NCBI GenBank assembly: GCA_018895315.1
Contig: JAHIOK010000461.1
Location: forward strand, 1 to 5,051
Direction of reading: 5' to 3'
Origin: Actinomycetota bacterium
Lineage (GTDB): Bacteria; Actinomycetota; Actinomycetes; Actinomycetales; Microbacteriaceae
Length of the DNA: 5,051 nt
The notes under the pieces were generated by a model. The model was not told where the DNA came from, made no database searches, and was given only the letters and a program-made list of their open reading frames with translations. Both the position numbers and the translations under genes were made by a program. Positions 1 to 5,051 of the stretch are shown in pieces (the first letter of the stretch is position 1; the number at the start of each line of letters is the position of its first letter).

Positions 1-609
1 CTTCCAGTCCTGCCCGATGGCGCTGGTACGCGCGAGCAGTTTCTCGGTGGAGGCTCCGGGGGTCGCCACCCCCGAGAGGTCGCCCTTGATATCGGCGGCG
101 AACACCGGCACGCCTTGAGCGGCGAGCTGCTCGGCGAGGCCCTGCAGCGTGCGCGTCTTACCCGTCCCCGTGGCGCCGGCGACGAGTCCGTGCCGATTCA
201 TCATGCCAAGGGGGATGCGGATCTGCGCGGATGCCACGGGGTCGCCGTTCATCAGCGCGCCGAGGTCGAGCGTGGTGCCCTCGAACGTATAGCCCGCGAC
301 GACAGCCTGGACCTGGGCCTCGTCGAGCGGTCCCCCGTTCTTCGGGGCCGCCGCGGGAGGAGCGGGTTCGGGGGCTGCCGCGGCAGGAGCGGGAGCGGGA
401 GGAGCGGGTGCCGGAGGAGCGGGTGCCGGTTCGATGGGCTCCGAGGTTCCCGCAGCCGCGTTCGCGGCCGCTGCTTCCGCTGCGGCGAGGGCCGCCCGGG
501 CCTGGGCGAGCTTCAGCTGCGCCTCGGCGGCCTCCGCCTCGGCCCTGAGTCGCGCGAGTTCAGCGGAAGCAGCGGTGACGGATGCGTCGGATGACTCTGG
601 CGTGCTCAT
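1..609 (-). CDS. HerA-like helicase / DUF853 ATPase, N-terminal part (3' end outside window)
   Basis: This is the N-terminal 203 residues of a P-loop ATPase of the HerA-like DUF853 group (relatives of E. coli YjgR); the rest lies beyond the left edge. Residues about 14-52 are a charged Ala/Glu/Gln/Leu stretch, probably a coiled coil. Residues about 58-91 are a Pro/Ala linker. The ATPase domain begins near residue 95. Walker A is GATGTGKT at 145-152 (Lys151), within [13 protein letters not shown]. It is followed by [14 protein letters not shown] (about 167-180), which is typical of the family. The ATG at 609 is chosen because the reading frame is coding from there and a TAGGCT -10 box sits exactly 6 nt before it. 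HerA-type proteins are hexameric ATPases linked to DNA translocation or processing in archaea; the role of the bacterial DUF853 branch is poorly defined. The protein looks cytoplasmic, with no signal peptide or membrane segment in the visible part. Family assignment is firm; function is not. Confidence 0.93.
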   Translation of the reverse strand, partial: MSTPESSDASVTAASAELARLRAEAEAAEAQLKLAQARAALAAAEAAAANAAAGTSEPIEPAPAPPAPAPPAPAPAAAAPEPAPPAAAPKNGGPLDEAQVQAVVAGYTFEGTTLDLGALMNGDPVASAQIRIPLGMMNRHGLVAGATGTGKTRTLQGLAEQLAAQGVPVFAADIKGDLSGVATPGASTEKLLARTSAIGQDWK

Positions 610-621
610 GGGCACAGCCTA
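610..621 (-). promoter_or_regulatory. Leaderless promoter -10 box for the HerA-like gene
   Basis: Read on the minus strand, the bases before the ATG at 609 are TAGGCT-GTGCCC-ATG. A TANNNT -10 hexamer (616-621) is followed by exactly six bases and then the A of the start codon. This is the arrangement known for leaderless transcripts in actinobacteria. No Shine-Dalgarno-like sequence is present in the 38-bp gap after the PAP2 gene, and no convincing -35 box at 16-18 bp is seen. The implied transcription start is base 609. Confidence 0.6.
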
Positions 622-647
622 GCCACGCCGGGTGGCGGCATCCGAGG

Positions 648-1376
648 TCACTTCTCTGCGTCGGCGATGCGAGCGAAGCGCACCGCGGCGGCCTCGGCGC
701 GCGTGGTGTGAATCGCCAGGATCGGCACGGCGAACGCGGCGGCGACCACGAGCGCGGATCCAGTGCCGGCGAGTGCGCCCCCGATCGTGTCCGTGAGCCA
801 GTGCGCGTGCAGATAGGTGCGACTGAGGGCCATCAGGAGCACCCAGGCGATGCCCGCGAGGACCGTCCAGAGGCGGGGGAACAGCACGACGACGGCGGTG
901 ACGATCGTCGCGGCGTTCGCCACATGCCCCGATGGGAATGAACCGAAATCGCTGACGACGGCGATGTCTTCGGGCCGCGCCCTGCCGAACGTGTGCTTGA
1001 GCACCTGCACGACCCCCGCGCTGGCGGCCTCCGCGGTGAGGAAATAGGCGGCCGCCCAGGGGCGTCGCCGCACGATCAGCAGGATCGCGATGCCGAGCGG
1101 CACCACGATGACTCCGAACCACGTGCCACCGGCGACGTTCATCACCTGCGAGAAAACCGTCATGAACTCGGAGGGCCAATCGGCCAGCAGGGTGTTCCAC
1201 CAGGCGTCGATCACGAACGGATCGTTGCCACGGGCGAAGATCCACGCGCCGAGCGCAACGGACACGGCCAGTAGCCCCAGGCCCGGCGTCAGCGTGCGCA
1301 CCACGAATGCGCGACGCGAGACGATCAGGCGCGCTGCCGCGTCGTGAGTCCGCTCGCCGTCCGCCGGGGGTTCCAT
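648..1376 (-). CDS. PAP2-family membrane phosphatase
   Basis: This 242-residue integral membrane protein belongs to the phosphatidic acid phosphatase type 2 superfamily (PF01569). The complete catalytic signature is visible: KX6RP at 127-135 (Lys127, Arg134, Pro135), PSGH at 148-151 and SRX5HX3D at 185-196 (Ser185, Arg186, His192, Asp196). His192 is the expected nucleophile and His151 the expected acid. About six hydrophobic segments are seen (roughly 29-48, 82-102, 107-126, 151-167, 170-185, 197-222). The long loop between segments 1 and 2 has PWW/NTLLADWP-like aromatic residues, as in many bacterial members. Likely substrates are lipid phosphates or undecaprenyl pyrophosphate at the outer face of the membrane; the sequence does not tell which. 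The start at 1376 has a GAGGGAG stretch upstream, spaced a little far (about 11 nt). The gene lies 21 bp behind the MFS gene on the same strand, so co-transcription is likely. Confidence 0.93.
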   Translation of the reverse strand: MEPPADGERTHDAAARLIVSRRAFVVRTLTPGLGLLAVSVALGAWIFARGNDPFVIDAWWNTLLADWPSEFMTVFSQVMNVAGGTWFGVIVVPLGIAILLIVRRRPWAAAYFLTAEAASAGVVQVLKHTFGRARPEDIAVVSDFGSFPSGHVANAATIVTAVVVLFPRLWTVLAGIAWVLLMALSRTYLHAHWLTDTIGGALAGTGSALVVAAAFAVPILAIHTTRAEAAAVRFARIADAEK

Positions 1377-1397
1377 CAGGCCATTGTCTCCCTCGGA

Positions 1398-2795
1398 TCA
1401 GGGGACGAGCTGCGCCACGCCCCGCGGGCGTACGACCAGCCACAGCGCGAGCAGGCCGATGATCGAGCAGCCCACCATCACCGCCGCCATCGTGGTGGCG
1501 GTGATGCCCGCGTCCTTCGCGATCCATCCGACCAGCGGAGAAATGAGTCCGGCCACCCCGAAGTTGGCCGCCCCGATGATCGACGCCGCGGTTCCCGCAG
1601 CCTTCCCGTGCCGGTCGAGGGCGAGCACCTGGACGCACGGGAGGGTGAACCCGCAGGCGGTCATGAAGACGAAGAGCGGAATCATGGTGCCCCAGATTCC
1701 GATGCCGAGCTGGTCGGTGATGATGATGGCGGATGCCGACGCCAGCAGCACTGCGGTCGAGAACGCCATGACCCACTGCGGGCCGAACCGCGCGGCCAGG
1801 CGCGCAGCGGCCTGCACACCGAGCACGACGCCCAGCGAGTTCACCGCGAACAGCAGTCCGTATTCCTGGGGCTTGAACCCATAGCTCTGCTGGAAGAGGA
1901 ACGAGGATGCCGAAAGGTAGGAGAACAAGCCGCTGAATGTCATGGCGCCGATGATCAGCACGCCCACGAACACCCGGTCGCTGAAGACGCTCTTGTAGCG
2001 CTGCCACACCGTCGTGCTGCCGTGGTCGTTGCGGCGGGCACGGGGCAGCGTCTCGGGGATGAACAGGATCGTCGAGATCAGCATCACGGCACCGTAGATC
2101 GCGAGCACCACGAAGATGCCTCGCCACGGCATGACGGCCAGAAGCGCCGAGCCGACCAGCGGCGCGAGCACCGGCGCGACACCCGAGACGAGTGCGAGTC
2201 GCGAGAGCATCACGACGAGTCGCTTACCGCCGAACAGGTCGCGCACGACCGCCGAAGCGACGACGCCGCCGGCGGCAGCACCCGCCCCCATCAGCACGCG
2301 GGCGATGGACAGTGTGCCGAGTGTCGGGGCCAGCGCCGCCGCCGTGCTCGCCACGACGTGCAGCGCCGTGACGATGATCAGCGGCATCCGCCGCCCCATC
2401 TTGTCGCTGAGCGGTCCGACGATCAGCTGGCCGAGGGCGAAGCCGATCATGGTGCCGGTCAAGGTGAGCTGGATCGCAGCCGCGGTGGTCTGGAAGTCGG
2501 CCTCGAGCACCGGGAATGCCGGCAGGTAGAGGTCGATCGTGAAGGGCCCGAGGGCCGTGAGCGCGCCGAGCAGGATGATGTAGAGCACCCGGCGCCGGTT
2601 CGAGATCGCATCACCCGGATGCAGCATGATCGGCGCGGTCGCCGGATTCGGGCCGAGCGTACGGATCGCACCGGTCGGGCTCGCGGTGCGGATCGAGCCC
2701 GTCGTGGTGCGGATCGATCCGGTGGACGTCTGGCCAGCGCCCGTCGGGGCACCTTCGGAACGGGGCGGAATGGAAACGGGTGCGGTGTGCGTCAA
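1398..2795 (-). CDS. Bcr/CflA-type MFS drug efflux transporter
   Basis: This is a 12-helix major facilitator antiporter of the Bcr/CflA (DHA1) type, which exports small molecules or drugs using the proton gradient. Residues are numbered from a proposed TTG start at 2795 (465 aa). Helix 1 holds LGPFTIDLYLPAFP with the conserved acidic Asp88. Motif A is GPLSDKMGRR at 127-136, the motif B-like RVLMG is at 166-170, and the antiporter motif C-like APVLAPLVG is at 207-215. A charged central loop with PETLPRARR follows near 247-255. The first in-frame ATG is at 2627 (409 aa, the usual family length). The longer start is preferred because the 56 codons before it have GC-rich third positions and encode a TGSIRT-type repeat whose copies differ mostly at synonymous positions. 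A GAAGAAG stretch upstream of the TTG is a weak ribosome site. The protein ends in RPRGVAQLVP. PAP2 follows 21 bp downstream. Family is firm; substrate is unknown and the start uncertain. Confidence 0.92.
   Translation of the reverse strand: MTHTAPVSIPPRSEGAPTGAGQTSTGSIRTTTGSIRTASPTGAIRTLGPNPATAPIMLHPGDAISNRRRVLYIILLGALTALGPFTIDLYLPAFPVLEADFQTTAAAIQLTLTGTMIGFALGQLIVGPLSDKMGRRMPLIIVTALHVVASTAAALAPTLGTLSIARVLMGAGAAAGGVVASAVVRDLFGGKRLVVMLSRLALVSGVAPVLAPLVGSALLAVMPWRGIFVVLAIYGAVMLISTILFIPETLPRARRNDHGSTTVWQRYKSVFSDRVFVGVLIIGAMTFSGLFSYLSASSFLFQQSYGFKPQEYGLLFAVNSLGVVLGVQAAARLAARFGPQWVMAFSTAVLLASASAIIITDQLGIGIWGTMIPLFVFMTACGFTLPCVQVLALDRHGKAAGTAASIIGAANFGVAGLISPLVGWIAKDAGITATTMAAVMVGCSIIGLLALWLVVRPRGVAQLVP
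2658..2723 (-). repeat. Three-copy TG[SA]IRT peptide repeat at the MFS N-terminus
   Basis: In the frame of the MFS gene, upstream of its first ATG, the peptide TGSIRT occurs twice and TGAIRT once, spaced 7 and 9 residues apart. The codons differ at third positions (for example ACC GGA TCG, ACG GGC TCG, ACC GGT GCG), so the peptide is better conserved than the DNA. This supports translation of the region. It would form a short, hydrophilic, probably disordered cytoplasmic tail before helix 1. Confidence 0.6.
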
Positions 2796-2869
2796 GGCGG
2801 TGTTCTTCTTCGGCGACGAGGCGGGAAATGCGTCGACACCGGAGAAATCCGGGTGTGGCGCGCGGGGAG

Positions 2870-2907
2870 TCGAATCGATTCGATTCGGATGCTTCGATGC
2901 TATCCGA
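2870..2907. promoter_or_regulatory. Palindrome plus adjacent dyad, possible operator
   Basis: TCGAATCGATTCGA at 2870-2883 is a perfect 14-bp palindrome. It is followed directly by a second dyad, TCGGAT (2885-2890) and ATCCGA (2902-2907), with 11 bases between the arms. Both lie in the AT-richer part of the divergent intergenic region, between the MFS and DUF3105 genes. The arrangement fits a dimeric repressor site acting on the MFS promoter. No regulator gene is in the window, so the binding protein is unknown and the role is inferred. Confidence 0.4.
2897..2902 (-). promoter_or_regulatory. Candidate -10 box for the MFS-PAP2 transcript
   Basis: On the minus strand TAGCAT matches the actinobacterial TANNNT -10 pattern and is preceded by GGA. 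It lies inside the TCGGAT-N11-ATCCGA dyad. The implied start near 2890 would leave a leader of about 95 nt before the TTG at 2795. No good -35 box is seen at 16-18 bp, so this is tentative. Confidence 0.3.
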
Positions 2908-2999
2908 TCCTCGCTGAATGCGACATCCATGCATCTCGACGCGACCGAAGAACCCTTGATCTCGCGGAACCTTCCCAGCCCCGAACTCATGCACTCGCA

Positions 3000-3005
3000 T
3001 AGGGT
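3000..3005 (+). promoter_or_regulatory. Candidate -10 box for the DUF3105-DUF305 operon
   Basis: TAGGGT at 3000-3005 fits the TANNNT -10 pattern and lies 42 bp before the ATG at 3048, giving a predicted leader of roughly 36 nt. No clear -35 hexamer is found at the expected distance. The rest of the 252-bp gap (2796-3047) shows no convincing gene. Confidence 0.3.
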
Positions 3006-3047
3006 GGAAGTCATCGTCCACCGACTCAGACTGCCGAGATCACCGCA

Positions 3048-3767
3048 ATGACCCCGACACCCCCGAACCCTTCGGACAAGCGCGCGAGCGGCAATCCGGC
3101 CCAGCGTGCCCGCATCGAGCTCAGCGCGAAAGAGCAGCGCGAGCAGAAGCGCCAGGAGAAGCTGGTCGAGTACCAGAAGCAGCTCGCCAAGCGCCGACGC
3201 ACGAAGTTCGTCTGGTGGGTCGTCGGCGGCACGGCCGTCGTGGCCGTGGTCGCTCTGGTCGTGGCATCCTTCGTCTTCGCCCCGAAACCCGCCCCCGACT
3301 ACGGTGCCCTCGACAGCACCGGCGCCGTGATAGACGGTGTCGAGACGTTCGATAACGTGGCCACCCACACCACCGACGCGGTGACGTACCCGCAGACCCC
3401 GCCCGCGGGTGGACCGCACAATCCGTACTGGCTGAACTGCGGCATCTACACCGAGCCGCAGCAGAACGAGAATGCCGTGCACTCCATGGAGCACGGTGCC
3501 GTCTGGGTCACGTACGACGCAGCGAAGGTGTCGGGCGACGAGCTCGCGACGTTGAAGGCTCAGCTGCCCTCGACCTATGTCGTGCTCTCCCCATACGAAG
3601 GCCTGCCGTCTCCGATCGTGCTGAGCGCCTGGAACCACCAGTTGAAGCTCGATTCGGCGAGCGACTCGCGCATCGCAGCCTTCTTCACGGAGTACTGGCG
3701 CAGCCAGAACGCTCCCGAGCCGAACGCCGCCTGCACGGGCGCGATCGACGGCCCGGGTAAGCAGTAG
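3048..3767 (+). CDS. DUF3105 domain protein, membrane anchored
   Basis: This 239-residue protein has a charged N-terminal cytoplasmic region and one membrane span (about 54-77, starting FVWWVVGG). The region at about 22-52 is rich in Lys, Arg, Glu and Gln, probably helical or a coiled coil. The extracytoplasmic C-terminal DUF3105 domain (about 95-235) contains PPAGGPHNPYWLNCGIY (118-134), AVHSMEHGAVWVTY (143-156), YEGLPSPIVLSAWNHQL (183-199) and EYWRSQNAPEPNAACTG (215-231). Only two cysteines are present, Cys131 and Cys229, both in the outer domain, so a disulfide is possible. His124, His145 and His149 are in the conserved blocks. The biochemical function of DUF3105 is not established. The gene heads a two-gene unit with DUF305, 6 bp downstream. 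The ATG at 3048 is the first in frame after an upstream stop; its ribosome site (CCGAGAT) is weak. Confidence 0.9.
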   Translation: MTPTPPNPSDKRASGNPAQRARIELSAKEQREQKRQEKLVEYQKQLAKRRRTKFVWWVVGGTAVVAVVALVVASFVFAPKPAPDYGALDSTGAVIDGVETFDNVATHTTDAVTYPQTPPAGGPHNPYWLNCGIYTEPQQNENAVHSMEHGAVWVTYDAAKVSGDELATLKAQLPSTYVVLSPYEGLPSPIVLSAWNHQLKLDSASDSRIAAFFTEYWRSQNAPEPNAACTGAIDGPGKQ

Positions 3768-3773
3768 GCCGCG

Positions 3774-4439
3774 ATGTCCGATGCCGCACCGACCTCACGC
3801 ACGCGCTGGCTGCTGATCGCCCTGGGCGCCGTCATCGTGGCGGCCCTCGCCTTCGGCGTCGGTCGTTTCACCGCGTTCGGTGCATCCGCCGCACCCGCGA
3901 CTCCGAGCACGGTGTCGGCCGACGCCGGGTTCGCCCGCGACATGCAGGTGCATCACGCCCAGGCCATCGACATGGCCATGACGATCTACCGCTCCACCGG
4001 CGACGACCAGTTGCGCGCACTCGCCTACGACATCGCCACGGGTCAGGCCGCGCAGAAGGGCGAGATGTACGGGTGGCTCGTCGAATGGAACCTGCCGCAG
4101 GCGGGTGAGCCGCTGATGTCGTGGATGTCGAATGCCTCGATGGACGGGCACCACATGTCGGCGACCCCTTCGAGCGACGCCGCCGCGCTCACTCAGATGG
4201 GTATGGCCACGGACGGCGAAATCGCCCAGCTGAAGTCGGAGACCGGTCAGGCCGCCGACTGCCTGTTCCTCTCACTCATGATCCGCCACCACCGGGGCGC
4301 CATCCCGATGGCAGAGGCCGCTGTCGAGCTCGCCACCGATGCTCGGGTTCGTGCGGTCGCGGCATCCATGAAGGCCACCCAGAGCACCGAGATCGACGCG
4401 ATGACCTCGATGCAGACGCGGCTCGGCTGCACCGGCTGA
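3774..4439 (+). CDS. DUF305 domain protein, secreted or membrane anchored, possible metal binder
   Basis: This 221-residue protein has an N-terminal signal or anchor helix (about 11-33, after Arg9 and Arg11) and a DUF305 domain (PF03713) outside the membrane. A possible signal peptidase site follows AFGASA (about 35-40). The domain has two matching motifs, one at each end: FARDMQVHHAQAIDMA (53-68; His60, His61, Met67) and LMIRHHRGAIPMAEAA (168-183; His172, His173, Met179). Between them is a Met/His-rich linker at 115-128 (Met115, Met118, Met123, His126, His127, Met128). Cys163 and Cys219 are the only cysteines. DUF305 proteins are predicted ferritin-like helical bundles, and the cyanobacterial member CopM binds copper. 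Metal binding here is an inference from the His/Met pattern. The gene starts 6 bp after the DUF3105 stop, so the two are almost surely co-transcribed. No strong Shine-Dalgarno sequence is seen, consistent with translational coupling. Confidence 0.92.
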   Translation: MSDAAPTSRTRWLLIALGAVIVAALAFGVGRFTAFGASAAPATPSTVSADAGFARDMQVHHAQAIDMAMTIYRSTGDDQLRALAYDIATGQAAQKGEMYGWLVEWNLPQAGEPLMSWMSNASMDGHHMSATPSSDAAALTQMGMATDGEIAQLKSETGQAADCLFLSLMIRHHRGAIPMAEAAVELATDARVRAVAASMKATQSTEIDAMTSMQTRLGCTG

Positions 4440-4465
4440 GCCGCCACCGGAGCAACCCCGCGGGC

Positions 4466-4477
4466 TACAGTGGTCGC
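4466..4477 (+). promoter_or_regulatory. Leaderless promoter -10 box for the four-helix protein gene
   Basis: TACAGT (4466-4471) is followed by exactly six bases (GGTCGC) and then the GTG start codon at 4478. This TANNNT-N6-start layout matches leaderless actinobacterial promoters and decides the start, since no Shine-Dalgarno sequence precedes the GTG. No clear -35 box is present. It lies in the 38-bp gap after the DUF305 stop. Confidence 0.6.
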
Positions 4478-4900
4478 GTGACCACCGAGCCCGCCCGCCG
4501 GCGCCCCGCAATGGTGACGATCGCCGTCGTCCTCATCTACGTCGTCGCAATCGGCAACATCGTCGAGGGTGTGGTGGTGATCCTCAGCCGATACGACGTC
4601 ACGACGGATGCCGTGCTCCGGGTCACGCTGATCGGCGCCGGCCTGACGCTGTTCGGGCTGCTGGAGATCGGCGTGGCCGCGGGCCTCGCGCGCGGCAGCC
4701 GGCTCGCCCGTCTCGCCGTGACGGTCTACCTCGCGTTCCAGTTCGCCTTGCACCTCGCCACGATCGCGGCCTCCGACACGTGGGACTGGTACTCGATCAC
4801 GCTCATCGCCGTGCAGGTGTTCATCGCGATCGCCGTATGGGCATCACCAGGGTCGCGGTACTTCGCCCGCCCCGACGCAGCCGGTCAGCTGGTCGGCTGA
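4478..4900 (+). CDS. Small four-helix integral membrane protein of unknown function
   Basis: I do not recognise a characterised family. From the GTG at 4478 it has 140 residues. After a short basic tail (TTEPARRRP) there are four hydrophobic segments, roughly 13-36, 46-70, 76-97 and 104-123, and a short polar tail ending GQLVG. Helix 1 contains AIGNIVEGVVV with a buried-looking Glu30, and helix 2 contains LLEIGVAAGLARG with Glu63. The layout resembles small actinobacterial membrane proteins such as those called DUF7144, but I cannot confirm this from sequence alone. The loop between helices 1 and 2 (SRYDVTTDAV) and the AASDTWDWYS loop between helices 3 and 4 are acidic. A downstream ATG at codon 12 is a possible alternative start, but the leaderless promoter favours the GTG. 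It follows the DUF305 gene by 38 bp and converges on the next gene, overlapping it by 16 bp. Confidence 0.8.
   Translation: MTTEPARRRPAMVTIAVVLIYVVAIGNIVEGVVVILSRYDVTTDAVLRVTLIGAGLTLFGLLEIGVAAGLARGSRLARLAVTVYLAFQFALHLATIAASDTWDWYSITLIAVQVFIAIAVWASPGSRYFARPDAAGQLVG
4878..4899. terminator. Weak GC hairpin at the convergent gene ends
   Basis: CAGCCG (4878-4883) can pair with CGGCTG (4894-4899) across a 10-base loop. It lies inside the overlapping 3' ends of the two convergent genes. There is no T-tract on either side, so it is at most a poor terminator. Confidence 0.2.
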
Positions 4901-5051
4901 GCTGCGGGTTCGGCCTCGGCCATCCAGCGTGCCACCAGGCGACGGTGGACGAACCGCACCGCCTCGATCGCGGCGATCGTCAGCGCCGTCACGAGGGCGA
5001 TGATGTACGCGGCAGCCTCGCCCGGATCGACGAGCTGGAAGAACGTCTGCA
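4885..5051 (-). CDS. C-terminal end of a membrane protein, possibly a P-type ATPase (5' end outside window)
   Basis: Fifty-four C-terminal residues are visible, ending at a TGA at 4885-4887. The stretch starts QTFFQLVDPGEAAAY, continues with one hydrophobic helix (about 14-34, YIIALVTALTIAAIEAVRF), then a basic VHRRLVARW segment and a hydrophilic tail ending QPTS. A last helix followed by an Arg-rich cytoplasmic end is common at the C-terminus of cation-transporting P-type ATPases and other multi-span transporters. The short piece does not carry a diagnostic motif, so the identity is a guess. High GC at third codon positions supports the frame. It converges on the four-helix protein gene and its last 16 bp overlap that gene's end. 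Confidence 0.65.
   Translation of the reverse strand, partial: QTFFQLVDPGEAAAYIIALVTALTIAAIEAVRFVHRRLVARWMAEAEPAAQPTS

Noticed and set aside
619..2127. A 502-codon open frame on the minus strand across the PAP2 and MFS genes
   Set aside because: It crosses two well-supported genes in another frame, and its translation is an Arg/His/Gly-rich string without recognisable domains, typical of a shadow frame in GC-rich DNA.
2956..2961. TTGATC as a -35 box for the DUF3105 promoter
   Set aside because: It is 38 bp from the TAGGGT -10 box, far outside the usual 16-18 bp spacing.
1344..3002. A 552-codon open frame on the plus strand opposite the MFS gene
   Set aside because: The product is an Arg/Asp/His-rich low-complexity string antisense to a clear transporter; open antisense frames are expected at this GC content.
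2626..3051. A 141-codon plus-strand frame filling the intergenic region
   Set aside because: It begins antisense to the MFS N-terminus, has no coding third-position bias across the gap, shows no known domain and ends just past the DUF3105 start.
2796..3638. Further upstream extension of the MFS frame toward 3638
   Set aside because: Upstream of about 2830 third positions become AT-richer with codons such as ATA and CGA, and beyond 3048 the frame is antisense to the DUF3105 gene. An ATG at 2930 is possible but lies upstream of the candidate promoter at 2897-2902.
4121..4477. Extension of the four-helix protein frame upstream to 4121
   Set aside because: This part lies within the DUF305 gene in another frame and reads as an Arg/His/Asp-rich string; the GTG at 4478 with its leaderless promoter is a better start.
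1..5051. CRISPR array, tRNA or rRNA genes, insertion sequence or phage genes
   Set aside because: No regularly spaced direct repeats, no tRNA-like cloverleaf, no transposase or integrase frame and no terminal inverted repeats were seen on either strand.

Overview
This window is GC-rich DNA whose coding frames end almost every codon in G or C. The gene content fits a high-GC Gram-positive actinobacterium: a DUF3105/DUF305 pair, a HerA-like DUF853 ATPase, and leaderless TANNNT promoters. The frequent GGATGC/GCATCC hexamer and the style of the proteins suggest Microbacteriaceae, perhaps Microbacterium. That placement is inference from sequence character; there is no marker gene.

Layout. The left half (1-2795) reads on the minus strand. 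In transcription order it holds a Bcr/CflA-type MFS drug exporter (1398-2795), a PAP2-family membrane phosphatase (648-1376, 21 bp behind the exporter), and the N-terminal 203 residues of a HerA-like DUF853 ATPase (start at 609, running off the left edge). The ATPase appears to have its own leaderless promoter in the 38-bp gap. A 252-bp divergent intergenic region (2796-3047) carries a 14-bp perfect palindrome, a second dyad and candidate -10 boxes. The right half reads on the plus strand: a single-span DUF3105 protein (3048-3767), a DUF305 protein 6 bp behind it (3774-4439), and a small four-helix membrane protein (4478-4900) with its own leaderless GTG start. At the right edge the C-terminal 54 residues of a minus-strand membrane protein (4885-5051) converge on that gene and overlap it by 16 bp. 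It may be the tail of a P-type ATPase or other transporter.

How the genes relate. Most of the window is cell-envelope functions: drug export, lipid-phosphate or undecaprenyl-phosphate-type dephosphorylation, and two membrane-anchored extracytoplasmic proteins. DUF3105 and DUF305 form a clear two-gene unit. DUF305 carries two matching His-His...Met motifs and a Met/His-rich linker, which suggests metal (possibly copper) binding outside the membrane. The MFS and PAP2 genes are probably co-transcribed, but nothing in the sequence shows that they work together.

No RNA gene, CRISPR array, insertion sequence, phage gene or obvious new system was found. The most useful leads are the likely mis-startable N-terminus of the exporter, the two exact TANNNT-N6-start leaderless promoters, the intergenic palindromes, and the DUF3105/DUF305 pair.
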